64,000 nt of DNA from Opisthocomus hoazin (GCF_030867145.1 NC_134422.1:11852531-11916530), one strand, 5' to 3'. Positions 19,268 to 34,000 are shown, counted from the first letter of the stretch. Program-made: numbers and translations. Notes: generated from the letters alone by a model not told the origin.

Positions 19268-22200
19268 CGTCCCTCCGAAAAAGATGAGCTGGGTAAAGCG
19301 GTCGGCGAGCTCTGAGACTTGAAGGCCCCGGAAGGCTCGCCGTATGGGTGAAACGAGACTGAGCCGGTCTTCTCTGAACAGTTGTATTTAATCAAAAAAG
19401 CCCAGAAACTGAGTCATGAGTATACTCTATTTATAGGAATGCAAGGACACAAGATGTACAGTTTGAAGCTACATCTGTCGATGATCGTATATACTGCAGT
19501 ACAGTCATAATAACGTGGGACAGCAAGTAATCACCTCACAACAGCACACATGAGTGGTTAAACTTACAAAGGAAATATTTACAAACTTACCTTTACAAAA
19601 CAACATTGTGTGCATACAAAACGAAATTTGCAATGAAACTGAAGATACATTTAAGGCAGACCAGCAATACACTGAAATAATTAAGGCTGTGGAATTACTT
19701 TGCACCTTGAAAATGCTGAGCTGTTAGCAATACTGTTTCTTTTTTCCTCCTTCGGTTGACTGTTGCAAAGATTGAAAAGCATCAGTATATTCCAACTGTT
19801 TGCTCTCCTCTCAATGAGTAAGTCTGAGATTTAATTATTATTTTTTTTTGCTCTTTCTGTTGCATTTGCCTTCCAAAAGTTATTAGCAAATTGACCTCAG
19901 TGGCAGAACAACGCCGGACAGTTTGGTAGAAAGAGAATTAAAAGCACCAGCATCAGAAGTTGGACATGAAGGTGAGATATGGCTTGAGGAGAGAAGATGT
20001 TGGTTTTTCACTAGCTTCATAATAAAGACTACAGTTACAGCGAATACTGAGCATCCCGATGCTATGGTAACACTCACCACTATACAGATCCCAGAACGAG
20101 AGTTCATCACTTGATGGCAGTGCGCAGTCAGCCTAGTAAAATGGGATTTTATTTTATTTGCTTGGGAAAGCACCATTTTCTGATGGGACATGAAAGGATG
20201 AGCTGGAAAATAAATCCAAGCCCTGTGTTAGAGGAGAATCTACCTCTGCAGTGAAAGGAACAGAAACAAAACCAGGTGGTTAGCTGCTGTGTGCGCTAAT
20301 TTTATCTGTTACACCTTTGTACATACAGACTGGCCTTTACATCTGTATCTGAAGTTTATATTATCTCAGGCCACTTGGTGCAGTCCCCTCATTTCAAGGG
20401 TATTAAAATATGGTTACATACAGTCAGGTCATAATGTGCGGTTCTGCATTTAGGCTTTATTCACGGTATTTGTAACAAAGGCCTAATAGCATCGACAGCA
20501 ACGCTAATGAACTCCACTGAAGCCACAGAACTTGTACAGGTCAGTTGTGGGCAAAGACTTTGTCTCAGCATTAACTTAGTTTGACGGTAAAATGCTTCTA
20601 AAGATAAATGTTACTGAAAAAAATAGTCATTTAAAATAAAAGGGCAGTAAGACTAAACAAGACTTGTTGGTACAAGTAGGAAGAGAGAAATTTTGCAAAT
20701 TTTAAAGCTTGGATTGCTTTAAAATATTGAAGTCTAAAACGTTGGGCTGGCTGTGTGTCATCCCTGTAGTAAGATGCGTAGGGAGCTTGGCAGCTGGGTG
20801 GAGAGGTGGGGATCTCCCACAAACAGGGCAGCAAGTGCTTGGGACGCCTGATGGGAGCTGGCAGCGTTGCACACGCAGTCACATTTCCTATTCGATGGCT
20901 AAGAGTGAAACGGCCTGGCCTGGCTGCTCCAAGCGGAGCAGAGAGAGAGGTGAATTAGTTTCTCGTGTCCACGCGCACCCATTAAACATGCCTAAATAAC
21001 GGGCGCCGCGTGGCAGCGTGCCCTCTGGCCTCTGTTTGACTGGCACCCTTGCTGCTGCCTTCCTGCAGGCCTGCCGCTCAGCCTGGAGCTGGGGAATGCT
21101 CGGAGCGAGCGTACCTCAATGTCAGCGCAGGGTCAGAGCACCGTGAGGATGCCTGGAGGTGGTGGCTGTGTGCGGAGTGCCGCTCTGCGCCCAGCTTGTG
21201 CTGCTCCATTGCTGGCATTACTGTTGGTCTTTCCAGCTGCTGGAGAAGCTAGAGGGTGCAGCTACCATCACACCTTCGCTCTGCTGTCTTGGGAATACCC
21301 TGAGTGGTAAAGCTGCGGGCTGAAAGCTTCCCCTTGGAGTCAGCTGCTCTCTGGGGAGCTTTGTAAAGGCCTAACAGAGCTTTATGGGAAACTGTGTTTC
21401 CCCGTGTTTGTTACAGGCAGTATTTCATGCACAAAAACATTCAGTAGTTGCTGAATGCTGCGAAGGGTTTGGCAGTGGTGCGAAGGGGTTGGCTGTGGTG
21501 CTTCTCACTCAGTGGGCTCACTCCAGGCCTACTTACTCAGCTCTGTAATCTCTTTACAACAGAGTTACAGGACCTGTTGGATCTGCAGGGAGGCCACAGG
21601 TTGGCTAAAAAAGACCTTAAGAGAGCAAGGTCAGAATACTTCGTCTGTATTTATCATACGGCAGCATTTCATGTCAACCTGATATTATTCAGGCAAAAGA
21701 AATATTTGATTTAAAATGCAAGAATCGTTGATAATCACAAATATATCTGGAAGTACTAACAGGTTCGAGTTTTCTTGAATGTGCTGTAAGAAGAGCGGTG
21801 CCCAGGAAGGGGAGATCTCTGACATGGATATGGAAAAAGCAGAGCCATAAAGGAAAGCAACCTCATAACATTCAAAAAAAATCTTCAGAATTCAGCACCT
21901 CCAGCTCTCCCTCAAAGAGGAATGGCTGCTGCTGCAGTCTGACGTACGAATGCTGGAGGCAGGAAAATAAAATGATAAATAACGTCAGATTTCATGTGAT
22001 ACATGAGAATTTGTTTGTATTAACACCAAGCAGAAAGACTGTGGCTTAGACTGTACCCGCAGGCCTAATAAAAGCTGTCGGTTTTATAAACCACACTTCC
22101 ATAAACAATTTTTAAGGGCAGCGCAATCACAGCACAGAGAGCCAGCTTTGACAAATAGGAAGAAGTACAAACAGTCCTGTAGTGAGGAAGTACCTGAGGC

Positions 22201-23243
22201 TGGTGCTAATTAAAGACACCCCTTGATGACTGCTGTTTGAAGATGTTTTGGCTGTTGAGAAATCACATGCTTGCTCAGGATGAGAGTCTGGTCTTTGTCT
22301 AAGGGGTGCTGCTGGATTGCTTAGGAAATTAGCTGCTGCACTGCAGAGGGAAACTGGGACAGGTTCTCGCTGATCCAGAAGGTTTAGCCTTCTGTGAGCG
22401 CTGTCTCTTTCAAGCCTTTCCACAACTTCCCCCTGTATTAGATCTCTCTCCATCAGCCACACAGCCTCCTACACTGCTTCCAACTCTGCGCAGGCAGCCG
22501 GGCTCACCCTTCTGACTGTGGCTCCTTGACCTCAAGGTCTGTTCTTATATCGCGTGCATGTGGGGCTGAACATTTTTTTTTTTTTTGCTGTGCCTCCTTT
22601 CTTCTGACCACTCCAGCATACTGATGGAGCAAGCACAAAGAGAAGGGCCAGGTGTCCTACCTACCATGAAACTGAGCTTGGAGGTGGATCAAAAAAAGGC
22701 TAGCAGAGCCCTGAGCGTTTAACAGCACTTGCAGAGTTATCTCCACCACATGCTGGCAGACAGCTTTTGCTCCTGCAGATACATTGCAGGCTCACAGTGC
22801 AGTTACTTGAATGGTGAATTAAATTGACTCTTGCCCTTACAAGAAAGTCTGTACTGAGCACACGCGGTCAGATCAAGCCCTTTTCCTTAGGAAAACCTTT
22901 GGTAACAACTGACATTTCCCCTTAGAGGCACAGCAATGGCACTCAGCACCGAGACAAAGCCCTCGCACGCCTGGGGAAAAAAAAAATACTCTTTGATCGC
23001 CACCCTGTGAGGCTATAGAGTTTTATGGTGTGGCAGCAGGATGGGGAAGCCCCAGCTGGGGAGGTGTTTCCCCTCCCAGTCTCACTGCTAGAGAGGAAGA
23101 TTTGGCCAGCCTACGAACTGCTGATTTGTCACTGCGGACTCCCTGCACTGGTTATACTTAAGGCCGGCTCCGTCACTGTAACATCAATATGATGATGTTG
23201 CAACTTGGCTTGCAAGAGAGAAATGTTTTAATTGTGAATATTT
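19268..23243. other. Intergenic between KALRN and UMPS, no gene recognised
   Basis: About 4 kb of mostly AT-rich sequence. No CR1 tail, tRNA or convincing coding frame was seen. A T run lies near 22569-22582. Part of it may belong to longer KALRN 3' UTR forms. Confidence 0.55.
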
Positions 23244-24480
23244 TTTATTTTATTACAAATTAAGGTTTGGACATAAAAAATACCCTCACGTATGCTTTGG
23301 TGATGGGGTGCTAACGGCGGCTGAGAGATATTTACAAATTTGGAAATTAAACAAATGACATACTTTATAACACTGAAAACGATTTTCAAGCTATAAGCAA
23401 ATGGATGAACTCACCACTCCTACTGCACTCTGAAAGGCTTAGATGGACTTTGGGCCAAGCAATTCTGAAGCTAGGAATGGAACAGGATCCTTTATATATA
23501 TATCTATATATATGATACAATATATGTATACTGAAAACCTGTGATAGAAAAAATTGTCTTCGTCGTCATCATGTAGTTTACAGATACTGCAAAAATTGGA
23601 CACAGCCTTTTCTCAATGCACAGGTTTTGCAAAAGATTTCTGTACAGTGTTTATAAAATGCTTTTAAAAAACCCATCGTAGTTCCATTGTGCTTAGTCAA
23701 AACCAGCTGTATGCTCCAATGAATTCATTGCCTTAATCGTAGCTCCAGAAGGTCCTGCATGTTGAGTTGACACAGCAGAAAGCCCAAGGGTTGACGGGGG
23801 GTTTTGATCCGAGCACTACCACACAACGAGAGTGTATCTATGTCAGCCACGCCACCATGGAAGCTGATCCAGTGGAGACTGGGGCCTGATCTTGCATGTC
23901 CTACGCAGGCAGAGTCCCCACTGAAATCATGGCAGACCTGGGCATACGGGGCATGCAAAATCCGACTGTTAACCTGGAGCAGGTGTGCAATGATTTCAGT
24001 AAAAACTGGCTGCAGTCCAGTTCTGCAGTACATGCTAAGGTCAGCCTAGTCTCGCTCCCCCCCCACTATCCTAATCCGAATCTCTCATACATTTTGAAAT
24101 CAGTTCAGCAAGATCAAGAGGATTTTCTATAAGGCTGCCTCACAAAGATTAAGGCTACTGCAATTTTGGCTCTCGTTTCCAGTTGGTGTTTGCTTCCCGC
24201 AGTCCTTTTCTGGCGGTGGATGTGACGATGCCATGTGTCCCAGGAGCAGCCCACCGAGGGAAGCGAGCAGGTGCCTGCTGCCGTTACCCCTTTTGCTTTG
24301 GTCCTGAGGAACTGGGCAGGTCCTGCCACCTCTGCAATGATTTGTACCGTGCAGCTGGGGAAGCCGCGTGAAATGCAAACGCTGGATACAGGACTATATA
24401 CAGACAGATGTGCTCTGTGCCTGCTCGCTCCCTGCGCCTTGCCTCAGGACCGGCAGTGTAGCACCCCAGGGATGGAGCTG
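23244..24480 (-). other. KALRN: Probable KALRN 3' UTR (long, kinase-containing form)
   Basis: This runs from the KALRN stop to two overlapping minus-strand AATAAA hexamers (plus TTTATT at 23244-23249 and 23249-23254), about 1.2 kb. It includes a TA-rich stretch at 23491-23530. The end is inferred from the hexamers only. Confidence 0.5.
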
Positions 24481-25026
24481 TTACGTGCCTGGGTTCAGCC
24501 GGCTCATCAGGAAACTCTTGACGCTGGGGACTGGGTGCACATCGTACTGGTGCCTGCGGCGCTCGATGAAGGAAGCCAAGCGGGAGGTATCCAGTGGGAT
24601 CTTCGAATAGCTGCCGTTGTGTGGTTGCAGCCATGGATGCTGTAAACAAGTGGCTGCTGTTGGCCTTCTCCTGAAATCTTCCTGGAGGATAACGTTGATG
24701 AAATCCCTGGCAGCATGGCTCACGTCGGAGAAGTATTCAGGTGGGAAGCTGAAATCTACCCTGCACACATTGATACAAGTCTCCTCTTTGCTTTCATCCA
24801 GGAATGGAGAGACACCACTTAACATGACGTAGGTGAGAACCCCAATGCTCCAGATATCCGTGCTGAGGGAGACAGGAAGGCCTTGGATAACTTCAGGAGC
24901 TGCAAACTCTGGGTTTCCGAGGAGGTGGTGGACGTGGTAATGACCTGTGATCTGAACTGCATCTTCTAAATCAATGATCTTGACACGAGGTACCGGGATC
25001 CTTAAATCAATGAGCAGATTTTCTGG
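24481..25026 (-). CDS. KALRN: KALRN terminal exon: kinase C-lobe and stop
   Basis: It begins with PENLLIDLRIPVPRVKIIDL straight after HLDVK of the previous exon. The usual DFG metal-binding motif is replaced by DLE (IIDLEDAVQ). The APE motif (FAAPEVIQG), the F-helix aspartate (STDIWSIGVLTYVMLSG) and the RRPTAATCLQHPWLQ end of the fold are present. A basic tail ends VKSFLMSRLNPGT and TAA. Acceptor is tcaacag. Confidence 0.97.
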   Translation of the reverse strand, partial: PENLLIDLRIPVPRVKIIDLEDAVQITGHYHVHHLLGNPEFAAPEVIQGLPVSLSTDIWSIGVLTYVMLSGVSPFLDESKEETCINVCRVDFSFPPEYFSDVSHAARDFINVILQEDFRRRPTAATCLQHPWLQPHNGSYSKIPLDTSRLASFIERRRHQYDVHPVPSVKSFLMSRLNPGT

Positions 25027-28000
25027 CTGTTGAAAAGATAATAACAAAAACTTAATTATATTTTTGTGTAGATTTCATTCTAGATAAGCCTCTATCTAAA
25101 TATTTAGCTTTGCTTTTAGGTTTAATAGCCAACCAAAACTCACATTTAATCAGATGTGGGAGGTACAAATCAGGAGAGGGAATGACAAGGAACCAGCTCA
25201 GCTGCTCTTTACACTACTGTAAATTCGAATCAATGCTGAAGTTGCAATGACAACAGCTTCATTTTGCACTAGGGCAATACAGTGGAATTTTGCACATTGC
25301 CTCAAATATTCACAGTTTATTTTCCCAAACTAATCTCTACAGATTAAGAGCACTGACAGATTTTTTAATTTTTATAAGACTTGTGTATGTCTGATCAGTT
25401 GATTTACATTCCATTTGTTTACATGACAACTAGCTACATAAATGTGCATAACTCATAGCAGAAATGTTCTTCCTGAAGTAAATGTTCAACTTTGCTCCCA
25501 CTACCACATCTCCTGGGAGGGACTCTGGTGCGTGCCATTACTGCTGCTGTCAGTTGACATGGATGGCGCTGCCAGTGTTCCCTTATAAACACCAGGACAC
25601 AATCAAGCCTTCCAAGCCAGAGTGTAGTTATATTTCATCTCAGTTGTTTTTTACCAGTTTTACCAACTCTTGCAGTATTTAATATCTCTCTCAGTGGGAG
25701 ATGCCGAGCATTCCATATACAGTCCTCTCTGGGGAATTAACATGGATTTTGCTTCCTTTGTTGGAATGATGGAGATGATTTCTGAATTTATTTCTTGCAC
25801 CCTCTCTAGACTCACTATTCTGTTCTATAGGCTCTCATCCTCATGCATATTTTACTGCTGCCTCATGGATATATATATAAAGCAGAGTTCACTACACTGC
25901 TGTTCCAGTCTCTCCGCTTGCTCTTCTCTTGTGCAGTCTGCATCGACAAAATCAGCAAGTTCTTGAGCAGGATCTTGGGACAAGACAGTCCATGGCTAGG
26001 TCTGCTGTCACTACCAGTGCATCTCCTGCTTTCCACCTAGCAACAGAGGTGCTTTATTTGTTCAGGAGAACTGTAAATAGGTCACAGAAAATTGGCTCCC
26101 CACCTTGTTTCTGGGAATATCTTATGATCAAACAGATAATTCAGTGCAGTTTCTTACCTCCAAGTGATACCTATTTTTTGACAGGTCCTATAAATACAGC
26201 AGAAAATACAAACAGTCTTACTGAAAGAAACCAAGGTGATTTAGCCTTTTGGGACTAATGCTCACATAAGGTACTGTACAAAAGGAAACTTGTTTTTATA
26301 GTGGTACTAGGCAGCAGAAGACTAAAAGCATCACTTCATCTGACATGCCTGAGGGTTGGAGAGTTGAGAAGAGAGCTAGGTTGTCCACTGTACAAGAAAG
26401 TTAAATTAGTCTCTCATTCTCCATTTTTAATTGGCATTTAAGCCTGAAAAAAACTATGGATTATCTGATACCCCTGGCAACCTGAATCAATGCTGCAGAT
26501 TACAAAACTGAAAACACTTGATCATAACTTCAATCGCTAATTCTGTGTCATCCAAGATAACTGGGCTGTTGGTGAGGACAGCAGCACAATGCCGAATCCA
26601 GGACAGTACAGTGCCTCCTGCCATGTGTACTGACAAAAGGAGGGACGAGCTGTGCTAATCGAACTGAGCGTGACATTAGAGACTGCCTGAATTTCTTCTC
26701 CACAATGTAGCTTGTTCTTCCTCCGAACCTCTCCCTGGGTGCATTTCCCACCCCGTTCCCCTCTCAGGCTCTCCAGCAGGATGCAGCATGCTGCTTTGCT
26801 TTGTTCCTGCCAGCCCTCCCCGCCTCCTTCTCCCCTGCACCCCTGCTCCCCTTGCTGTGGGCTCTCCAGGGCACTGCTGCAGATGCGAGGGAGACACGTG
26901 CTCCTCTTGGCCTGCCCAGAGCTGCCTGGGCACAAGCCAGCTCTGCTCAGGAGGCTTGGCAGCTAAGTTGGTGCAGGTATGAGCCCAGATCATACCCTGT
27001 GGATTTATCTTATAATTCCCCTTCAGTCAGGTGCTAGTGACATCTCACTCTTGTCTCAGATGTCCTCCTTATCCTTCATTAAATCCAGAAAGCCCTTGAG
27101 AACAAACCAGTGAATCAAGGAAATAAGTGCATTTCTTGTCTGAAGGAAGAAAAAGACCTTGCGCTGCAGGTCAGTAAGTCCTTTTCTGGTCAATAGGTCT
27201 GAGAGATGGTGCTTGTCCATTTAGGATCAGCTCTTTGGGGTACAGACTGCACCTCCTGCCTGTCTGCACAGCTGGGAACTTTCTGTACCAGGGCACCGAA
27301 TAATATTATTGTTCTCTTTTCTTCTTACCTTTACGTCTAAGTGAGCTACTCTGCAATTGTGAAGATACTGCAAGGCTTCCATTGTGTCTCTTATATAGAA
27401 AGCGACTTTTTCCTCCATAAGTTCATCATGGTTCATTAGATAATCTAAGAGACGACCGTCATCCATCCTGCAAAGAAATCAAACCCTGCACGTGAAATAT
27501 CACATGGTATCTCTAGGAACAGTTAATATTTGAAAACAAAATTGCAATGGAAACTTCGTGACCTAAAAATGAAGGAAACTAAAATGCAAGATCTGATGAG
27601 TATTTAATGGTATCTCAGGATACTGCAGGCCATGAAGTGGTAGAATGATTAATCCTGAACTGTTATCTCCAGTCCTTGAAAAGTTTAGCAACAGTCTCAA
27701 AGTAAACTCATTTGCTTAAGGATGGATTCAATAGACGGAGGCAATTCCTTTGAAAACAGATCCTCTTAATTAGTTGGATTCATCTATTTATTTATAGAGT
27801 TGGTCGCATAATGCAGCAAAAAAAATCACTGACATTTTCAGCTGGTAATATGTTGTGTGGGAAAACTAACCCAATAAATGTTTTCCACCTAGTTTTATTT
27901 ATCTGTATAAACAAACAAGCAAATAGCCCAAATATACTTTGTTGGATATACTGTAACAAAGAATCATTTTGGATCTTGGTTGCTATTTCTCCTGACAGAG

Positions 28001-31000
28001 GCAAGCATAGTTGCTACTCAGCTTTTTTCACCAGGAGGTATTAGAAGAATGTAGGCTTCATTCTAGCTGAAACACATTTACTCGAATATAAAAAGTGGAC
28101 AAAAGCGTCCGAATAAATCTGATGCTGTTCAATGGGACAAACTAACTGCTGATACAATTACTCAAGCTTCACCGGAGCAGAAAGCAGTATTATTTGTCCT
28201 CTGAATCTTATTTACTGTAAAGAAAAGGCAGTGGGAGCTCTGCAGAAAATGGCTATTGCATTTGACTTCACAGTCAATAAAAAACAGATGACAAAGTCTT
28301 TGCCCTGCTGAAGTCAGGGTGAGTTTTGTCCTTGGCTTTAGCAGGGCTATGATCCCTACCCAGAGAGTTGAATTCAAGCTCCACATACTTACAGTTCCAA
28401 AACTAGGATGTAAGAAGTAGGAGACTCATAGGTATCGTGGATAGTGATGTACTGAGGATGCTGTAAGTGCTGTAACAAAGCTGCTTCATGTGCTGCCTGC
28501 TCTTTCTTTTTCATTTTTTTACTAATGAATTTTACAGCAACGTCTTTCCGGGTGGCTTTATGAATGCATTTCTTTACTATGGAGAATCGTCCCCTGAAAA
28601 AATAAAAAGAATAATGAAGGAGCCTCATGAATAAATCACTCTTGGTTTTCAGTGCAATAGCAGACTGATTTTCAAAGTGTTATTTTGATTTGAGACATTA
28701 ATATTTCACAAGGCATCAGACTTAACTAGTTGTTCATAACCTTTTCCAACAAAGAGCCTCCGTCTCTTACCCTGGGTGGAGAGAGGCTTTGGGGATTAGC
28801 AAACACTGAGAGCAAACAGTGTCACTTTGCTTTGTGCAGCCATACTGATGTCCTCTAACAATCTCCCCTGGGTTCAATTTGCTTCCACTTTTACAGGTTC
28901 TGTCTCTTTTTTTAGCTCTGGGTGTCCCTTCTCCGGTTGCTTTAATAAAGAGCCCAGACCTTCTCAGACAACCAAAAGAAAAGCCTTTTTAAGTAATCAC
29001 TAACCTATCCTATTGTTTCACTGTTTCAGGCACACAGTAATAAATTAACAGAAAAGCTGTCATGAAAGCATTTAGGAAACTCACATACTAGTGCCTAGTA
29101 CCATTCCTGAAAGTAAAACTACTCCATGAAACCATGTGCCGCACTTGGCCTCTTACTAATACATCACTATTCTTTCTGTAGAACCAGAGACTCTTACCCT
29201 TTCAGCCCAGAATTATTTGCCTCTGCTCTCTGAGATGAAGAACTAACTGCATTAACCTGAATTGTTTGCATGCCCCTTGTCTGCTGTCTGCACAGAGCAC
29301 CGAGGGCTGACACCGTCTGCAGCTCCTATTTAGGCTCCCGTTCAATTGACCGTCCCAATCAGCAAAGTGCTTCGGCTCATGAATTAAGTCAGTCCCATGC
29401 CCAAGTGCTTCGGCAAACTCGGTCTTTGAGGTTAAGCATATCCAGAATAAGCAAATTGTCATGACTGCAAACGCTCGCATCAAATCAGAAATGTCAGAGG
29501 AGATACCAGTGAGAGGTAGCAGTGGCTGTCAGAGATTTGGCTGCCTAATTGTTCACAACTTTGCCAGGCAACAATCTTCAAATCACAACTGAACTTCAAA
29601 AACAGGATTTAGTCTGTATTTTATCCAGTCTGTATTTTAATCAGTACTTAATGTGCAGTGCTCTTTGGAAGGAGCAGCAGTTTTCAAGTTAACTATGAAA
29701 AGCAGCCTAAACTTTCTTCCAAGGGAAAAGCTTCAAGCCATTGTTTTGGTGTTTTATTGCTGTGATAAGCATGGTTAATATTACCTCCCAATCTCAAGCA
29801 GCTCTGCATAAGCGAGGTCAAAGTTTTCCTTCCATGAAATAGTGGCACCATCAGCAGCAGAGTCTTTTGGAGAACAAAGCATATTCAAGAAAGCGTAAAG
29901 TTAATGACATTTTCCTGTAGACCATAAACTGCATATTTTAAAATTATGTGAGACTATATTTCTTAAAACAGCAAACATTACCACAATGAGTCCAGTTTCA
30001 TACTGTTCGGGCACAGCTCCAACGTGTTGCACCACTAAAAGCCAGAGCTCCCCAGAGGAAGGTATGGATAAGACGGATTTAAATCTGTCCTTGCAATTTA
30101 GGGCTGAAAAGGGCCACACGGACAGTCTGAGGGCATGTCTGTGTGTAACCGGGAGGTAGAGCGATGCCGTGTGAGCTCTCGTTTCATCCAGCACAGGCTA
30201 TTCCAGGCAGTCACAGACCTGGTTACTGGCTGGAGCTACTAGAACATGGGGAAATGTGGGCTCTGCTCACAGCACTGTCATGGGTGAGCTGCACCCCAAA
30301 TCCCTGCAGCACCATGTGCTGGGGGCTCGCCTCCGTCACAGCCTTCCTGCGCTGGCTGCGTTGCTCGGGGCGGGCACATTTTCCAAGGTGATTTGCAGAG
30401 CTGGGCTGCCCAGTGGAAGACCCTGGTGCTGCTGGCAGTGTGGAAACGCAGGGGGGACACCAGGCAAGACATGGAGCCTGTTGCTCAGAGATAAAGAGAT
30501 GGTCTTGGGATAGAAAGCAGGGACCTGCTAGGAAACTGCAGCAGCTTCTGTGACGGGGGAGGCTGAGAGCCCCACTGGAGGAGCAGACATGAAAAATCTT
30601 TCTAGTGGCAGGAGTTGGCTCTGAGCATCTCCAAGGCTTTCTCTGGTATTCCTACCAGGTCCAGGATCAACATTTCTACCGGGACCCATCAAAGCACACT
30701 GTACAGACAGCACAGGTGGACACCTGTGCACCTCAGCCCCTCCTCGCCGTGCCCACTCACCGTACTCTGGGAGCCTCACAAATTCGGATGGATCACTGGG
30801 CAGGCTGATGCCCCAGGGGTTGCTGGCGCTCACTCGGAACTGATACTGACAGCCTGGCGCCAGGTCCTCAATGACGAGGTACGTGTCCAATGTTGAAGCT
30901 ACCGACTGCTGCCAGACCTGCGAGCCTGTGTTTTACGGTGGGAGAGAAGGAGGGCTGAAGGAAACAGTCTCAATACGTGAACTAGGAGCAGAGGCTTTCT

Positions 31001-34000
31001 CTGCCCAACTCATGCAGTACCCTGGGAGGCTAAAATCCACAGGTTTTTTAAAAGGCAATTTTATGGTAGAGTGAGGTATTTCTGTTAAACTGGAACTGGA
31101 CTATAGGACTATAGGAAGCTATTTTGTGTTGCAGCCACCTTCCAGTCTGGCTAATTGAGGGAAGAAGGAAATGCCCCTGACTTGACCGATAGCAATGGAA
31201 AAAACGCAGCCCAGGGACAAGCTGCTCTCCTCAGCAGTCTAGCCATGGCTGTGTACTACAAATGGTGTCTCAGGGCAGCGTGATAAGACAGGAATGGAGA
31301 GCTGATTTGATGACAGCTCTGCTGTGAGAGAATCGGTAGCAGAAATACTGCAAAAAAAAAAAAAATGTGGACAAGGGAGTCCCAGGTGAAGCTGAGAAAG
31401 GGCATCAGTGCAATTGAAGTGGCTTTGCAGATGAAGTCTTTCAGAAGACTTGGTGGCTACAGTGAAACCTGGAGCTGCAGGAGGAGAACCAGGTTTCTGA
31501 GGCTTAGTATGGACTTCTTGCAGATGAGCAGGATTGCAGCAAAGAAATGTGTGACTCTGTCACGTGTTTCTGCTCCTAACAGAAACAAACCCAACCCTTG
31601 CCTAACCTGTGGCATCCAAAGGAGCAGTACTTGATTCATCGGCACAGGGTCACAGAACAGAAAAGGACCCCTGGGACACAGAGCCCTGTCATAGCTTATG
31701 ATTTCTTTCAAGAATATATAAAATTTTATCTTATTTTAGTAAGTTCAGGGCTTTTTACCTTTACATTATTTACCATGACCCATATATTTTGTGTGTGCTG
31801 TGGGCAAATTGTTATTGCCAGGTCTCACGAGGTCAAGGTTGGTTTTACAGGGAAGAGTCAGTGATTCCTTTGGAGTGGGAGGAATACTGAAAACTGAAAA
31901 TACTGTTGCTTTTTTTGCTGTTTGTTTTGGTGGCTGTTATTAACAGAAGAGCTTTTATTCTTTCACAAAAATGCCAGTCACAGTGATGGCACATTGAGGG
32001 TCAAGGCAGAGTATTTGCGAAGAGAAGGTATTAATATGATGGAGTGATGAAGTCTGCATATTCACTAACATCAGGTAGGATTTTTTGAAGGATGGAGGGG
32101 AAAAAACAGAGGCCACATACCTAAGGCAAGGTTTACTGCCCAGGGACCCTCATACCTTTGCAGGAAGAATACAAAACAGGATGTGAATCATTTCAAATGC
32201 CCTTTTCAAGAGCACATGCCTGTGCATTTTGGGAAAACAGTGCATTTAATATCTATGTAATTCTTCAGGGGAAAACGATGGTTGGTTTTAAGAACAATGG
32301 ATTTAGAGATGAGCTTGAAAAGTATGCAGGGATCTGCAACTCTATCCAGATAAAAACAATAATGAGGCTGCTTTGTTTTTCCATTCCCAGGAAACATCCA
32401 CCAGAAAGGATGGATACCATGGCAGTAGAATGCAAATGATGAAAGGATGCCTTAGTGATGGATATGTTTTAGCTTAGCACCTTTTACTTGCCGTAAGTTA
32501 CTGGAGGAAACAGAAAGGTCTGTAATAAATGAGAAGTTGAACTGGATGGTAGAAGGGCTTCATTTGGCCTTAGACTTTGGGATGTGTGAGAACAGCTAGT
32601 GGCACCCCAGTGGTGGCAAGGATGCTTTTGGGACCTGTTGTGCCATGAAGGAGACTTACTTTGTTCTCATTCTCCCAGCCAGCCAGCACGGCTCAAACCA
32701 CTTACCTTCTTCTCTGTACTCCACAGTGTAGCCTGAAATGGTGCAATTGCCTGTGCTGGATGGGGGTAGCCAGCGTAGGATCACAGAGGTGCAGCTTCTC
32801 TCCTGAGCAATGGGGCGATTTGGGGCAGCTGGAACACCTTGGGAAGAGAAAACACGCACCAAGTCCAGCGTCACCTCAACAAGCGCCGGTGCTTTATTCT
32901 GCAGATCGGGTATCAGGTACGTCAGGTCGCTGCGCAGCAGCTGTGCCTTGCAGAGGGAGCACTCTGGTTTACACTGGGTTACCGGCACAACCAGAGCCAA
33001 GGCAATGTCACGGTCCCGTACACCTACCACCGTGGGTCTGACACCTCCATACCAGCAGCTAGGAGAGAACCGTGCTGCTTGCAAGCCCCGCTGCCTTGAT
33101 GTGGTCTCACAGTGCTACAGCAAGGGGAACTTCTTCTTGCTCACAGCTAGTGGTCAGCTGCACTGCAACTCCCCAGGGAGCTCCCTGTGAGACCGGCTGA
33201 GACAAAAGCCCCTTGGATGCAGAGGATCTGTCTGAGCTCAGCTGCTGTAAAGGCAGAGCCTCTTCACCCGGCACCTGCTGCTGCTAATTTTTGCTCCAGC
33301 TCCAGACCTGATGCAAAGCCCATGGAACAGGGGAAAACAAATATTCCCATGGACTTCATCAAGCAGCAAGTGAGGTTCTGGAGGTGGGGAGACATTTACC
33401 GGTGAAGTGTCCAAACGCGACATAAGCAAGGCCTTCGGAGTGCTTCTGTGTGTATGGCGCTTGGTGTGTTTGGCAGCAGATTGACAAACGACCAGTAATT
33501 CTTCTGTGTTTTGCTCAGGCCTCCCTTCAGCACAGGAGTAGTTAGTGCAGTCACTAACTTGCTTGGATAAATTGAGGAAATTACATCTCTAGGGCAGTTT
33601 GTGAGACCAAAAAAATTGACTTCTAAATGCTTGTGACGCTCCTGCGTCTGTAAGTCACCAGTTAGACATTTGTCTCTGTACCATCCCCTTCAATGCAGCA
33701 GGCTCCCCTCATCCCTCATGCTAACTGATCCCTTCCCAGAGCTGGAGCTCATGAGCATCAGCTCATCATTTCATATTCATTACAATTAGATGAGTCACAA
33801 AGTGTAGTGCTGAGAGTTCAGGCTCAGAGACATGTCTCCGAGTTGAGTCCCTGCAGAACAGTTCACCCAGGCCAAACCTTACTCTCACCTCCTGCGTCCT
33901 CCTCAGGGAAGCGGGGGGCTGAGAACTGGTGTTGCTGGATCCCAGGTGCCCCCGTTCCAGGCAGACTCCAAAGCCCAGAGCTCGCTGCGGGCAGCCGGGG

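Noticed and set aside
17731-19395. Long minus-strand open frames (554 and 418 codons) across UMPS exons 1 and 2
   Set aside because: They are GC-driven read-through of the CpG island. Only the short spliced parts match UMPS, and the rest is low-complexity Pro/Ala/Gly/Arg.
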